A DNA stretch of 64,000 nucleotides from an uncultured Clostridia bacterium (GCA_944387375.1 CALXEQ010000006.1:37401-101400), one strand, 5' to 3'. Counted from the stretch's first letter, positions 8,822-18,573 are shown. Program-made: numbers and translations. Notes: generated by a model from the letters alone, not told the origin.

Positions 8822-9511
8822 ATGGATAAAGTAAAAGGAATAGCTATAATTATTGTTGCTATTGTTTCTGTAATAGTGACTGTATTAGTAGCTAATATTT
8901 TGCTAGATACAACGGGAAAAGTAAATCAAGGAAATTTTAGAATAAGTGATTTAGTAGTCAGATCAAGTGCTGATGTAAAGGAAGTTCAAGATGAGAATAT
9001 AGAATTAAAAAAACTTTCTGATATGATTTTTGATATAACTCAAACAAACCAAATATCTATTTTAATAGATCCAAATGTTAAAGCAAGTAGTATAAGAATT
9101 GAAAATTTAAATATTTCTGATCCAGCATTAAAAGGAAATATGCAAATATATCAGACTAAAGATAAAAAATATGATGTAACACCTGAGTTAAAAAGTATAG
9201 ATTTAGATTTACAGCAAGAAGAAGAAAAATATGTAGTAAATTTATATATAAATAATAATAATGTTTTAACTAATCAAAAAGTAGATGAAACTGTAGAAAC
9301 TATACAATATGATGCAACTATGTTTAAGACGTTAGGATATGATATTTCTTCTTTAAAGTTTAATGTTTCTTTTGACTTATTAATTACAGATGAATCAGGA
9401 AATACTGTAAAAACATCTATATCATTAAATATGCCTACAGATGAAACTGTAGAAGCTGGTATGTCAATATTAAAACAAGATACATCGAATTATATTTTTA
9501 CTATTATTTAA
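8822..9511 (+). CDS. Membrane-anchored extracytoplasmic hypothetical protein
   Basis: 229 aa. One N-terminal hydrophobic helix (about residues 6-27) is preceded by Lys residues, which predicts a signal anchor with the remainder outside the cytoplasm. The exported part looks beta-rich and has no motif I recognise. A GGAGG site precedes the ATG. The gene is isolated between the VirD4 terminator and the SRP RNA promoter. Confidence 0.78.
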   Translation: MDKVKGIAIIIVAIVSVIVTVLVANILLDTTGKVNQGNFRISDLVVRSSADVKEVQDENIELKKLSDMIFDITQTNQISILIDPNVKASSIRIENLNISDPALKGNMQIYQTKDKKYDVTPELKSIDLDLQQEEEKYVVNLYINNNNVLTNQKVDETVETIQYDATMFKTLGYDISSLKFNVSFDLLITDESGNTVKTSISLNMPTDETVEAGMSILKQDTSNYIFTII

Positions 9512-9520
9512 GAATAGCTA

Positions 9521-9549
9521 TTGAATTTAAATAGAATATATTGTATAAT
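9521..9549 (+). promoter_or_regulatory. Promoter of SRP RNA (and probably dnaX)
   Basis: TTGAAT (9521-9526) and TATAAT (9544-9549) are separated by 17 bases. The predicted start lies six to seven bases downstream, at the 5' end of the SRP RNA. Confidence 0.85.
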
Positions 9550-9555
9550 AATCCT

Positions 9556-9639
9556 ATACCAAGCGATAGAGTACTGTGAACCTTGTCAGATCCGGAAGGA
9601 AGCAGCAATAAGCAATATACTCTATGTGCTTGGTTTTTT
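9556..9639 (+). ncRNA. ffs: Signal recognition particle RNA, small bacterial type (4.5S-like)
   Basis: This is the RNA component of the signal recognition particle, which targets nascent membrane proteins with Ffh. The conserved tetraloop/domain IV core GTGAACCTTGTCAGATCCGG with GAAGGAAGCAGCAATAAG is present. The ends pair (ACCAAGC with GCTTGGT, and ATAGAGTA with TACTCTAT) into one long hairpin. The T run after the closing stem can act as terminator, although dnaX follows at once. Confidence 0.95.
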
Positions 9640-9653
9640 GTGAGGTGAAAGAG

Positions 9654-11186
9654 TTGGGATATATAGCATTATATAGAAAATATAGACCTAATACTTTTGA
9701 TAGTATAATAGGTCAAGAGAATGTTACAAAAATACTAAAAAATCAAATAAAAAATGGCAAAATATCTCATGCTTATTTATTTAGTGGAACAAGAGGAACC
9801 GGAAAAACTAGTGCAGCTAAAGTATTTGCAAGAGCTATAAATTGTCTTAATCCACAAGATGGAGAGCCTTGTAACGAGTGTTCAGTTTGCAAAGGAATAC
9901 TTGATGGTAGTATAACAGATGTTATAGAAATGGATGCAGCATCAAATAATAGTGTTGAAAATATTAGACAAATAAGACAAGAAGTTGTTTATGCTACAGT
10001 TGATGTAAAGTATAGGGTATATATAATTGACGAGGTTCATATGCTTACAACTAGTGCGTTTAATGCTTTACTTAAGACACTTGAAGAGCCACCAGAAAAT
10101 GTTGTGTTCATACTTGCTACTACTGAACAACACAAGATACCTATAACAATTTTATCTAGATGTTTAAAATTTGAGTTTAATAGGATTTCTGAAGAGAATT
10201 TATATAAAAGAATAAAATATGTTTTAGAATGTGAAAATGTTAAATATGAAGATGAAGCTTGCAAATATATTGCTTCATTAGCAGATGGAGCTGCAAGAGA
10301 TGCATTAAGTATATTAGATAGATGTATATCTGAAACGGAAGATGTATTAAAGTATAAAGATGTTGAAAATATTGTAGGAGCAATAGATAGAGATATAATT
10401 AAAAATGTTGCAGATAGTATATTAGATTATAACTATTTAAAAGCTTTAGAATTTATTGATGAGATAATAAAAAAAGGAAAAGATTTAAGACAATTTACTT
10501 TTGAACTTACTAGTGAGTTTTTAGATAGAATGGTTAATGAAAAAGAAAATTTAAATAGATTGTGTTATATAATAGACGAATTATCTTCATTAGATAACGA
10601 GCTTAAATCTACTACTAGAAAGGAAATAGTATTAAAAGCATGTATTGTTAAGCTATGCAATCAAGTAAGTACTAGTGTACAAGGTAATGAAAGCTCACTA
10701 GATAATATTTACATACAAAAAATAGAAAAATTAGAAAAGCAAGTTGCCAATTTACAAGATTATATTAAAAATAATAAGATAAAAGTGGAACAGGCAAATG
10801 CTATTTCAAATAACACAGAAAAAGAACCAGTAATAGAAAAGCCAATAGTAAATAATAAAACTAAAGAAGAAAATCTTGTAGAGTTTCCTAATACAGAAGA
10901 ATTAAAAAAAGCTATAATTGAAAAAGGAAAAATAAAAGTATACTCTGCTCTTGCAGGAGCAAAGGTGTATATTGATGATGCAATAAAAATCATAACAAAA
11001 AATAATTTCGCGTATAATATTTTGAAGTCAGATGATAGTATTGATACTATTGCGCAAGTATTATATGAAAAATATAAGATAAATAAAAATATAATATTAG
11101 AGTTAAAAGGAGAAAATGAAGAATCTATTTCTAAAATAGAAAAGATTTTAAAGGATAATAATATAGAATATACAAATTTAGATTAA
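9654..11186 (+). CDS. dnaX: DNA polymerase III subunit gamma/tau
   Basis: The clamp-loader ATPase of the replicative polymerase. The N-terminal text [19 protein letters not shown] is typical. Walker A is GTRGTGKTS, the zinc-binding cysteines lie in CNECSVC and upstream, Walker B is the IIDEVHML region, and sensor 1 follows in [22 protein letters not shown] charged C-terminal tau part follows. Full length is about 510 aa. I place the start at the TTG at 9654, preceded by GAGGTG. The in-frame ATG at 9624 lies inside the SRP RNA hairpin and has no ribosome binding site. It heads the conserved dnaX-ybaB-recR operon. Confidence 0.95.
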   Translation: MGYIALYRKYRPNTFDSIIGQENVTKILKNQIKNGKISHAYLFSGTRGTGKTSAAKVFARAINCLNPQDGEPCNECSVCKGILDGSITDVIEMDAASNNSVENIRQIRQEVVYATVDVKYRVYIIDEVHMLTTSAFNALLKTLEEPPENVVFILATTEQHKIPITILSRCLKFEFNRISEENLYKRIKYVLECENVKYEDEACKYIASLADGAARDALSILDRCISETEDVLKYKDVENIVGAIDRDIIKNVADSILDYNYLKALEFIDEIIKKGKDLRQFTFELTSEFLDRMVNEKENLNRLCYIIDELSSLDNELKSTTRKEIVLKACIVKLCNQVSTSVQGNESSLDNIYIQKIEKLEKQVANLQDYIKNNKIKVEQANAISNNTEKEPVIEKPIVNNKTKEENLVEFPNTEELKKAIIEKGKIKVYSALAGAKVYIDDAIKIITKNNFAYNILKSDDSIDTIAQVLYEKYKINKNIILELKGENEESISKIEKILKDNNIEYTNLD

Positions 11187-11242
11187 ACTTGAAATATAGG
11201 AAAAATTATATTATAATAAACGTTGTGAAAGGATGGATAAAT

Positions 11243-11578
11243 ATGGGAAGTAAATATGGTGGATTTCCTGGCGGTGGAATGGGAAATATGCAAAATTTAT
11301 TAAAGCAAGCACAAAAAATGCAAGCAGATATGCAAAAAAAACAAAGTGAGGTAGCTTCAAAAGAAATAGAGACATCTGCAGGTGGTGGAGCTGTTATTGT
11401 AAAAGCTACTGGTGATAAAGTTATAAAGGAAATAATAATAAAAAAAGATGTTGTGGATCCAGATGATGTTGAAATGCTACAAGATTTAGTTTTAACTGCA
11501 GTAAATGAAGCATTAAAACAAGCAGATTCAATGATGGAAAAAGAATTAGGTGGATTTAATATACCAGGACTTTTCTAG
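11243..11578 (+). CDS. YbaB/EbfC family nucleoid-associated protein
   Basis: 111 aa. A Gly/Met-rich N-terminus ([25 protein letters not shown]) and the [22 protein letters not shown] block define the family. These small dimeric proteins bind DNA and occur between dnaX and recR in most bacteria, as here. The ATG at 11243 with AAAGGATGG upstream is preferred over upstream in-frame alternatives that lack a binding site. Confidence 0.95.
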   Translation: MGSKYGGFPGGGMGNMQNLLKQAQKMQADMQKKQSEVASKEIETSAGGGAVIVKATGDKVIKEIIIKKDVVDPDDVEMLQDLVLTAVNEALKQADSMMEKELGGFNIPGLF

Positions 11579-11587
11579 GTGGTTAAT

Positions 11588-12181
11588 ATGTATTCAGATA
11601 CAGTTAATAAGTTAATTAATCAATTTGAAAAGTTACCTGGAATAGGACATAAAACAGCAGTAAGACTTGCTTTTTATATTCTTGAAGCTCCTGAAGATGT
11701 AGCAAAAGAAATGTCAAAGGCTTTAATAGAAGCAAAAGAAAATGTAAAATTTTGTTCAATATGTTATAATTTAACGGAAAAAGATCCATGTGACATTTGC
11801 TCAGATAAAAAAAGAGATGATTCAACAATTTGTGTTGTAGAAAATGTAAAAGATGTAATTGCTATGGAGAAAACGCATGAATATAAAGGATTATATCATG
11901 TACTACATGGTGCAATTTCACCAATGAATAATATATCTGCAGGAGATATAAAAATAAAAGAATTATTAAGTAGACTTAGCGATGATAAAATAAAAGAAGT
12001 AATACTTGCTACTAATCCTACAGTTGAAGGAGAAGCAACAGCTATGTATATTTCTAGACTTATAAAACCATTAGGAATAAATGTTACTAGAATTGCTCAT
12101 GGAATACCTGTAGGGGGAGATTTAGAATATACTGATGAGATTACACTTATAAAGGCTTTAGAAGGAAGAAGAGAAATGTAA
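11588..12181 (+). CDS. recR: Recombination mediator RecR
   Basis: RecR acts with RecF and RecO in loading RecA at gaps. Visible features are the helix-hairpin-helix [17 protein letters not shown], a four-cysteine zinc finger (CSICYNL..DPCDIC), and the Toprim domain with CVVENVKDV and the [28 protein letters not shown] end. The ATG at 11588 follows GGTGG, which overlaps the ybaB stop, so the two genes are translationally coupled. The length of 197 aa is normal. Confidence 0.96.
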   Translation: MYSDTVNKLINQFEKLPGIGHKTAVRLAFYILEAPEDVAKEMSKALIEAKENVKFCSICYNLTEKDPCDICSDKKRDDSTICVVENVKDVIAMEKTHEYKGLYHVLHGAISPMNNISAGDIKIKELLSRLSDDKIKEVILATNPTVEGEATAMYISRLIKPLGINVTRIAHGIPVGGDLEYTDEITLIKALEGRREM

Positions 12182-12183
12182 AA

Positions 12184-12220
12184 AATAGGTGATATAATTA
12201 GTATATCACCTATTTTCTAT
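12184..12220 (+). terminator. Terminator of the dnaX-ybaB-recR operon
   Basis: The 13-bp perfect stem AATAGGTGATATA / TATATCACCTATT is followed by a T-rich stretch. Confidence 0.88.
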
Positions 12221-12286
12221 TAAAAAACTACAATGTAGTTGCAAATATTATTTGCATTTTTAAAATTAATATTCAAGGAGTATAAA

Positions 12287-13099
12287 ATGAAAATTGGTTT
12301 TTTTGATTCTGGACTTGGTGGACTTACTGTTTTAAAAGAGGCAATTGAAAATGAAAAATTAAAAGGAGAAATATATTATTTAGGAGATAATAAAAATACG
12401 CCGTATGGATTAAAAGATGAAAATTTTGTTAAAAAAATAGTGGAAGAAAATATTAATATTTTAATAAATTATGGTTGTAATCCTATAGTTATAGCATGTA
12501 ATACTGCCACCAGTTTGTCTATTAAAGAGTTAAGAGAAAAATATAAAGATATTATATTTATAGGAACAGAACCTGCAATAAAAGTTGCATCTGATGCATA
12601 TATGCATAAAAAAATACTTGTACTTGCTACAAGCATTACAATTAAACAAGAAAAGTTATTAAATTTAATAGATAAATTAAATATAAAAAAATGTGTACAA
12701 CTTTGTGCTGCGGATAAATTAGTTCAATTTGCAGAAGACATTAATTGCAATAATTTGAAAAAAGAAGTAAATGATTATATAAAAGAATTATTATCTAAAT
12801 ATGATTTAAATGAGTTTAGTCATATTGTACTTGGATGTACACATTTTCCTTTGTTTTATGAAAATTTTAAAATGGTAATAAAAGAATTATATCCTAATTG
12901 TAACATTAATATTATAGATGGTGCTAAAGGAATATCTATAAATTTGATAAAACATATTAAAAATATTAATAAAGATTATGATAATGAAACTAATACAAAA
13001 GTATGTATTTTTCTTACAAAGGAAAGTGAAACATTTAAAATTAGATCAAGACAAATTTTAAATAATTCTAAAGCAGATATAGAATATAAATTACAATAA
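12287..13099 (+). CDS. murI: Glutamate racemase
   Basis: This enzyme interconverts L- and D-glutamate to supply D-Glu for peptidoglycan. The N-terminal FFDSGLGGLTVLKE carries the catalytic-pocket aspartate and serine. YYLGDNKNTPYG, the first catalytic cysteine in VIACNTATS and the second in IVLGCTHFPLF are all present. It is about 270 aa, as usual. The start is placed at 12287 because AAGGAG lies just upstream. It stands alone between the recR terminator and the two-component operon. Confidence 0.95.
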   Translation: MKIGFFDSGLGGLTVLKEAIENEKLKGEIYYLGDNKNTPYGLKDENFVKKIVEENINILINYGCNPIVIACNTATSLSIKELREKYKDIIFIGTEPAIKVASDAYMHKKILVLATSITIKQEKLLNLIDKLNIKKCVQLCAADKLVQFAEDINCNNLKKEVNDYIKELLSKYDLNEFSHIVLGCTHFPLFYENFKMVIKELYPNCNINIIDGAKGISINLIKHIKNINKDYDNETNTKVCIFLTKESETFKIRSRQILNNSKADIEYKLQ

Positions 13100-13190
13100 A
13101 ATTACAATAAAATTTCATAAAAATGTAGCAAATTTTTTTTTTACGTGATATAATTAGGATAGCTTTGAGTAAAGTATGAGGTGTATATAT

Positions 13191-13892
13191 ATGAATGATA
13201 AGAAAATCTTAATAGTTGACGACGAAAAGGCAATAGCAGATGTATTAAAATTTAATTTAGAAAAAGAAGGTTTTACTACTACTGTGGCTTATGATGGTGA
13301 AGAAGCTATAAAGCTTGCATTATCTATTAATCCAGATTTAATTTTACTAGATTTAATGTTACCTAAGATTGATGGATTTAATGTATGTAAAAAGTTAAGA
13401 AAAAGCTTAGTTTGTCCTATTATAATGCTTACTGCTAAAGATGAAGTTGTGGACAAGATTATAGGGTTAGAACTAGGTGCAGATGATTATATGACAAAAC
13501 CTTTTAGTATTAGAGAAGTTATTGCCAGAGTAAAGGCAAATTTAAGAAAACATGTTTTGCCTGATAGTGATGAAGATAAAAATTCATCAAAAAATAAAAT
13601 AAAAATAAAGGATATGATTATAGATCCTGAAAGATATATAGCAATAGTAGGAGGAAAGACAATTGATCTTACTATAAAAGAATTTGAACTTTTAAAAATG
13701 TTATCTACAAATCCAAACCAAGTATTTACAAGAGAGCAAATACTAAGAGGAGTATGGGGATATGATTTTTATGGTGATGCTAGAACTGTAGATGTTACTG
13801 TAAGAAGATTAAGAGAGAAAATTGAAAAGAATTCAGCAGAACCACAGTATGTTCAAACTAAAAGAGGAATGGGATATTATGTTTCAGCCTAA
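13191..13892 (+). CDS. OmpR/PhoB-family response regulator (WalR-like)
   Basis: 233 aa. The receiver domain has D10-D11, phosphoacceptor D54 in LILLDLMLPKIDG, the T/A region LTAKD and K in TKPFS. The C-terminal winged helix has the typical FTREQILRGVWGYDFYGDARTVDVTVRRLREKIE block split by normal connectors. The text is closest in style to WalR/PhoP regulators that govern cell-wall metabolism. GAGGTG precedes the ATG at 13191, and TATAAT at 13149-13154 is a candidate -10 box. It is directly followed by its kinase. Confidence 0.93.
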   Translation: MNDKKILIVDDEKAIADVLKFNLEKEGFTTTVAYDGEEAIKLALSINPDLILLDLMLPKIDGFNVCKKLRKSLVCPIIMLTAKDEVVDKIIGLELGADDYMTKPFSIREVIARVKANLRKHVLPDSDEDKNSSKNKIKIKDMIIDPERYIAIVGGKTIDLTIKEFELLKMLSTNPNQVFTREQILRGVWGYDFYGDARTVDVTVRRLREKIEKNSAEPQYVQTKRGMGYYVSA

Positions 13893-13913
13893 ATTTAAGA
13901 AAGTGAGCTAAAT

Positions 13914-15296
13914 ATGAAGATTTCTATGAAAAAAATTATTAGAGCTATGTGTATAATTATGGTAGTTATAGTTTATATAACTACCTTAATTTTATCCGGC
14001 TCTGTTATTGATACAGATAATATATTTTCTAAAAATAATATAATCGTTTTTATAATATTTGTAATATTAGCTTATATTATTTCTGCTATTATTTCTAATA
14101 AAATGACTTTACCATTAAAAAAAATAGAAAAAGGTATGAAGCTTATAAGTGAAGGGAAATTTCCAGATAACTTGAGAATGAAAGAAGAAAATGAGTTTGA
14201 GGAATATAAAGAACTGATTGATGTATATACTTCTATGCTTAAAGTTATTAAGAAAAATACTTTTGATTTGAATAGTCAAGAAAGTAAAACTGAAATAATT
14301 CTTGAACATATGGCAGATGGTGTTATAGCATTTTCTACTAGTAGGCAAGTTGTTCATATGAATAAGGCTGCAATGAGAATGTTAAATATAACTGAAAACG
14401 AAGATACTTTTGAAAAATTATGTCAAAAATTAAATATTAATATAGATTTTGACAAAATTATGTATTTGCCTAATTATCAAAGTATGGAATTTAAAACTCA
14501 GATGGGAGAGCTTGCTTTAAGTATAGTTTTTGCACCATTTTTTAGTGATGAGTTAAATCCAATGGGAATTATAATGATAGTAAGAAATATTACTGATAGT
14601 GTAAAAACAGATAATGTAAGAAAAGAATTTGTTGCAAATGTTTCACATGAGTTAAAAACACCTTTAACATCTATTAGAGGATATTCTGAGACAATAATGA
14701 ATGGTGATCTTACATATCAAGAGATAATAAAATTTTCTAAAGTAATAAATCAAGAAGCTAATAGAATGAGTAGATTAGTTTCAGATCTATTACAATTATC
14801 TAGGATAGACTATAATAGAGTAAACTGGAATAAATCTACTTTAAATACTGTAGATATATTAAAGAAAGTATGTGAAAAAGTAAGATATGAAGCAGAACAA
14901 AAATCTCATAAATTGGAGTTGATATGTACAGATAAAGTACCATCTATTTATGCAGATAAAGATTCAATTGAGCAAATAGTTATTAATATTTTAACTAACA
15001 GTATAAAATATACACCTGATGGAGGACTTATTAGAGTATATGCAGGGCCTATTGACGATAGAGTATATATAAAAGTAATAGATAATGGTATAGGAATACC
15101 TCAAAAAGATTTAAAGAGAATATTTGAAAGATTTTATAGAGTAGATAAGGCTAGATCTAGAAAGATGGGTGGAACAGGTCTTGGACTTTCTATAGTAAAA
15201 GAGATGGTAGATGGAAATAATGGAACAATAAATATAAACAGCAAATTAAATGAAGGTACAGAAGTTACAATGACTTTTCCAACTAAAAAAGAATAG
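13914..15296 (+). CDS. Sensor histidine kinase (WalK/PhoR-like)
   Basis: 460 aa, paired with the response regulator 21 bases upstream. Two membrane helices lie at about residues 8-30 and 43-62 with only a short extracytoplasmic loop, so it has no large external sensor. A HAMP linker, a PAS domain (about 125-230), a HisKA domain with H245 in VSHELKTPLTSIRG, and a HATPase domain with N, G1 (DNGIGIP) and G2 (GGTGLGLSI) boxes follow. B. subtilis WalK has a bigger external loop, so a WalK or PhoR assignment is uncertain. The binding site (AAGTGAG) is modest. tatD starts just after the stop. Confidence 0.93.
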   Translation: MKISMKKIIRAMCIIMVVIVYITTLILSGSVIDTDNIFSKNNIIVFIIFVILAYIISAIISNKMTLPLKKIEKGMKLISEGKFPDNLRMKEENEFEEYKELIDVYTSMLKVIKKNTFDLNSQESKTEIILEHMADGVIAFSTSRQVVHMNKAAMRMLNITENEDTFEKLCQKLNINIDFDKIMYLPNYQSMEFKTQMGELALSIVFAPFFSDELNPMGIIMIVRNITDSVKTDNVRKEFVANVSHELKTPLTSIRGYSETIMNGDLTYQEIIKFSKVINQEANRMSRLVSDLLQLSRIDYNRVNWNKSTLNTVDILKKVCEKVRYEAEQKSHKLELICTDKVPSIYADKDSIEQIVINILTNSIKYTPDGGLIRVYAGPIDDRVYIKVIDNGIGIPQKDLKRIFERFYRVDKARSRKMGGTGLGLSIVKEMVDGNNGTININSKLNEGTEVTMTFPTKKE

Positions 15297-15305
15297 GAGA
15301 TTGTT

Positions 15306-16079
15306 ATGGAATATTTTGATACACATGCACATTATAATGATGAAAAGTTTGATGGAATTGTAGATGATGTATTAAATAGATGCAAAAATATTGGTGTTAA
15401 ATATGTTATAAATATTGGATATAACATAGAAAGTTCTATTAAGGCAATAGAGCTTTCTAATAAGTACAAAAACATGTATGTGGCTATTGGTATTCATCCA
15501 AGTGATGTGGGAAAATGTAGTGTAGAAGAACTTGAAAAAATATATAATGAATATAATAATGGTAAAGTAGTTGCAATAGGTGAAATTGGACTAGATTATT
15601 CTTATACAAAAGAAAATAAAAAAGAGCAAATAGATTTATTTAAAACTCAAATAGAGCTTGCAAACAGATTAAAATTACCTATTTGTGTACATTCAAGAGA
15701 TGCTTCTTTAGATACATATCTTACGTTAAAAGAATGCCCTGCTAAATATGGTACTTTAATGCATTGCTTCTCACCAACTGAAGATTTAGTAAGACTTGTA
15801 CTTGAAAATGGATATATGGTAGCTTTTGGTGGAAATATAACGTATAAAAGAGCAAAATCTTTTAGTAGATATATGGATATGATACCAGTTGAACAAATTG
15901 TTATAGAAACAGATTCACCATATTTACCACCAGTTCCATTAAGAGGTACTATAAATACATCAGAAAATCTTCCTATAATATTGGAGAAATTATCTGAGTA
16001 TAAAAATATTTCTAAAGAAGAACTATCTAAAATTGTATACCGAAATTCGCTTGAATTTTTCAATATAAAAGAGGAGTAA
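15306..16079 (+). CDS. tatD: TatD family metal-dependent hydrolase (deoxyribonuclease)
   Basis: A TIM-barrel metallohydrolase, 257 aa. Metal-binding and family motifs are in order: DTHAHYND, AIGIHPSD, IGEIGLDY, CVHSRDA, LMHCFS and ETDSPYLPP. The family (YabD in Bacillus) has nuclease activity and has been linked to DNA repair and quality control. The AGGAG site overlaps the kinase stop, so it belongs to the two-component operon. Confidence 0.94.
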   Translation: MEYFDTHAHYNDEKFDGIVDDVLNRCKNIGVKYVINIGYNIESSIKAIELSNKYKNMYVAIGIHPSDVGKCSVEELEKIYNEYNNGKVVAIGEIGLDYSYTKENKKEQIDLFKTQIELANRLKLPICVHSRDASLDTYLTLKECPAKYGTLMHCFSPTEDLVRLVLENGYMVAFGGNITYKRAKSFSRYMDMIPVEQIVIETDSPYLPPVPLRGTINTSENLPIILEKLSEYKNISKEELSKIVYRNSLEFFNIKEE

Positions 16080-16094
16080 GATTTGTCTTACTCC
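16073..16094. terminator. Hairpin between convergent tatD and TspO-like genes
   Basis: The perfect stem GGAGTAAGA / TCTTACTCC with a TTTG loop covers the tatD stop. Only a weak T tract follows on the + strand. Confidence 0.7.
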
Positions 16095-16571
16095 TTAAAT
16101 ATTTTGAGAATATAACCAAAAAGTTACAATGCTCAAATAAGAATACAAAACTACATGTATTCCGCTAAAATATAAAAATTTAGGTGATGTAATGTATAAA
16201 AGATATGATAAAATACTATCTAAAATGCCACAAAACAATATACACCAAAAACTATAAATAAATTTAGCATATCTTAATGATAATATTGAAGATAATACAG
16301 TAAGTGATATAGTAACTAAGTATATCAAAAAAATTAAAGATAAATTTTTAGAATTTTCAAAAGTTATACTATATCTATAAACACTAATACCAAGTAAAAT
16401 ATACAATATAGGGTATAAATATTTAAATAAATTATAGTTTGTTGTTATGTGACTTACAGAGACTTTGAAATTCCTTATATCTATGCAAGTTACTGTATGT
16501 ATTAAAATAGCAATTACAGTAATGATAAATATAAAAGAAAACATCTTTTTATAATAATCAAAGACTTTCAT
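16095..16571 (-). CDS. Five-helix membrane protein, possibly divergent TspO/MBR family
   Basis: 158 aa from the ATG at 16571, which has GGTGAT upstream; in-frame sequence further upstream lacks a binding site. Five hydrophobic helices are visible. The text YPILYILLGISVYRY and the final YSYLSIVTFWLYSQNI resemble TspO helices 2 and 5 (WTxLYxLMGIxxY and PYLLWVxFAxxLN), and total length and spacing fit TspO. The normally conserved Trp/Pro residues are mostly replaced, so this is a tentative call. It lies 45 bases downstream of hpt on the same strand. Confidence 0.6.
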   Translation of the reverse strand: MKVFDYYKKMFSFIFIITVIAILIHTVTCIDIRNFKVSVSHITTNYNLFKYLYPILYILLGISVYRYSITFENSKNLSLIFLIYLVTISLTVLSSILSLRYAKFIYSFWCILFCGILDSILSYLLYITSPKFLYFSGIHVVLYSYLSIVTFWLYSQNI

Positions 16572-16617
16572 TACATCACCATTAATATTATGAGATAAAA
16601 AAAGAGTAATATACAAA

Positions 16618-17127
16618 TTACTCTAAATAACCAATAAATGGTAAATTTCTATATTTTTCATCATAATCTAAACCAAATCCTACAACAAATTTATCTGGAA
16701 TATTGAAGCCAGTATAATCAGGTTCAATATCAAATTCTCTTCTTTCTTTTTTATCTAATAGAGTACAAATTTTAAGTACTTTTGGTTTTTTTTCTTTAAA
16801 ATAATTTTTTAAATAATAAAGTGTTCTACCAGTATCTATAATATCTTCAATTATTACTACATTTTTATCTATAATGTTTTCACTAATATCTAAACTAAAA
16901 TTAAGCTTACCTGTACTATGTGTTCCGCTATAACTAGATACTCTCATGAAATCTAAAATTACAGATGAAGTTATATTTTTAGCTAGTTCTGTAGTAAAAA
17001 AAACAGATCCTTTTAATATACAAATAAATATTATTTCTTCATTATCAAAATCTTTTTGTATTTGTTGTGCTAGTTCTTTTATTCTATTTTTTAAATCAAT
17101 TTCGTTAATTAGTGTATGTAAAACCAT
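16618..17127 (-). CDS. hpt: Hypoxanthine phosphoribosyltransferase
   Basis: A purine salvage enzyme converting hypoxanthine or guanine with PRPP to IMP or GMP. 169 aa. Visible motifs are LKGSVFF, the PRPP loop VVIIEDIIDTGRTL, the DFMRVSSYSG flexible loop, and VVGFGLDYDEKYRNLPFIG at the C-terminus. A strong AGGAGG site precedes the ATG. Confidence 0.96.
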   Translation of the reverse strand: MVLHTLINEIDLKNRIKELAQQIQKDFDNEEIIFICILKGSVFFTTELAKNITSSVILDFMRVSSYSGTHSTGKLNFSLDISENIIDKNVVIIEDIIDTGRTLYYLKNYFKEKKPKVLKICTLLDKKERREFDIEPDYTGFNIPDKFVVGFGLDYDEKYRNLPFIGYLE

Positions 17128-17205
17128 AATAAGTATCCTCCTGTTTTTACAATTATATCATAGTAAAGAATTATATACAAGAATAATATTAGAATGGTGT
17201 GTAGG

Positions 17206-17234
17206 TTGACATAAATTTAAAAAGATGATATAAT
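17206..17234 (+). promoter_or_regulatory. Sigma-70-type promoter for the transglutaminase-like gene
   Basis: TTGACA (17206-17211) and TATAAT (17229-17234) are consensus, with the ideal 17-base spacer. Confidence 0.88.
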
Positions 17235-17294
17235 ACTTATAGTCGTTTAAAGGGGAACATGAGATTAAATAATCAAATGAAAGGTGGTAAGGCT

Positions 17295-18179
17295 ATGGAG
17301 AAATCCAAATTGTTTAAAACGTTTATTATTTTGGTACTTACTTTTGTATTTTTGTATCTTTTTTTAGAAAATAATCAAGCAACAGAAGTAACACAAGTAA
17401 GTGCTCTTACGGATGTGACAGGATATGCAGTCTATGATGGAAGAAATGTATATGAGCATTATAAGTCTATTTTGAGTGAAAAAGAGAAGATAGTTTATGA
17501 TGAACTTAAAGAAGCATATTTGCAATTTAAACCAAGTTTTTCTACAACAGTAGAAGAAATAAAAAGTGAAGAGTTAAAAAGGGTATTTAGTGCAGTAATT
17601 CTTGATCATCCAGAGATATTTTGGATAGATTCATACTCTTCAATGGGAGATATTTTTACTGGAAATGTTTATACTAGTATGGTTATACATTTAAGATATA
17701 CATTTTCTAAAGAAGAAGCTTTACAAATAAAGCAACAAATAGAATCGAAATATAGTGAGATTATTCAAGGAGCAAAAAGATATAAATCAGATAAAAAAAG
17801 AGTAAAGTATGTACATGATAAATTAATTGAAATAAGTGAATATACTGGATATACAAATGAACAGAGAGATAAATTTCAGTCTATTATTTCAATTTTTGAG
17901 ACAGGTGATACAGTATGTGCAGGTTATTCATATGGATTTAAATTTATAATGGATAATTTAGGCATAGAAAGTATTGCAGTTGAAAATATTAATAATAAAG
18001 ATTCATCAAAATCTCACATATGGAATAAAGTAAAGTTAGATGGAGTTTGGTATAATTTGGATGTAACGTGGGACTCACAATTATCAAAAGATAGTAACAT
18101 ATCATATAAATATTATTTATTAGATAATAATGAATTTTATTCAATACATCAAAAACCGAATATAATAATAAGTGAATAG
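17295..18179 (+). CDS. Secreted or anchored transglutaminase-like protein
   Basis: About 294 aa. A hydrophobic helix at residues 6-24 acts as signal anchor or signal peptide. The C-terminal half is a transglutaminase-like (papain-fold) domain with the triad C208 (DTVCAGYS), H241 (KSHIWNKV) and D256 (YNLDVTWD). Such Clostridia proteins act on peptides or proteins at the cell surface, either as proteases or cross-linkers; the substrate cannot be read from sequence. The ATG at 17295 follows AAAGGTGG, and a consensus promoter lies 60 bases upstream. Confidence 0.86.
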   Translation: MEKSKLFKTFIILVLTFVFLYLFLENNQATEVTQVSALTDVTGYAVYDGRNVYEHYKSILSEKEKIVYDELKEAYLQFKPSFSTTVEEIKSEELKRVFSAVILDHPEIFWIDSYSSMGDIFTGNVYTSMVIHLRYTFSKEEALQIKQQIESKYSEIIQGAKRYKSDKKRVKYVHDKLIEISEYTGYTNEQRDKFQSIISIFETGDTVCAGYSYGFKFIMDNLGIESIAVENINNKDSSKSHIWNKVKLDGVWYNLDVTWDSQLSKDSNISYKYYLLDNNEFYSIHQKPNIIISE

Positions 18180-18200
18180 AGCAGAAATGCTCTATTTTCT
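18175..18200 (+). terminator. Terminator of the transglutaminase-like gene
   Basis: The stem AATAGAGCA / TGCTCTATT with a GAAA tetraloop is followed by TTCTTTT and overlaps the TAG stop. Confidence 0.88.
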
Positions 18201-18277
18201 TTTACATAAAGATTACATAACTTTACTTTACAATGATTTTATGGTATAATATTAATGTACTTTTAGGAGGCATAAAA

Positions 18278-18568
18278 ATGAATATACAAATAAATACATT
18301 ATTAGATGAAGAAAAATATGAAGATGCAATAGAATTAATAAAGAAAGAATATATAAGTCTTTATGATAAAATGTTGGATAAGAAAGAAGCGCAAAAACCA
18401 CAAAATGATGATTTTTATTGTTATACTACAAGAGTAATTAATGAGTATCCAGATTTTAAAAATAGATTAGATTATTTAAGAAATACAATATTACAAGATG
18501 ATATAAATTATTTAAATGAAATTAGTGTACTAAAGAATACATATAATTATTTAATTAATAATTGTTAA
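18278..18568 (+). CDS. Small hypothetical protein, 96 aa
   Basis: No recognised family. It is predicted to be all-helical, acidic and soluble. GGAGGC precedes the ATG at 18278, TATAAT lies near 18245, and a strong terminator follows, so it is a complete single-gene unit. Confidence 0.8.
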   Translation: MNIQINTLLDEEKYEDAIELIKKEYISLYDKMLDKKEAQKPQNDDFYCYTTRVINEYPDFKNRLDYLRNTILQDDINYLNEISVLKNTYNYLINNC

Positions 18569-18573
18569 CAAAT

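Noticed and set aside
9624..9653. ATG at 9624 as dnaX start
   Set aside because: It lies inside the SRP RNA hairpin, has no Shine-Dalgarno sequence and would add residues absent from DnaX; the TTG at 9654 has GAGGTG.
10902..10913. A-run in dnaX as a programmed frameshift site for gamma subunit
   Set aside because: The run is not in the A-AAA-AAG phase relative to the dnaX frame and no stimulatory hairpin is evident.
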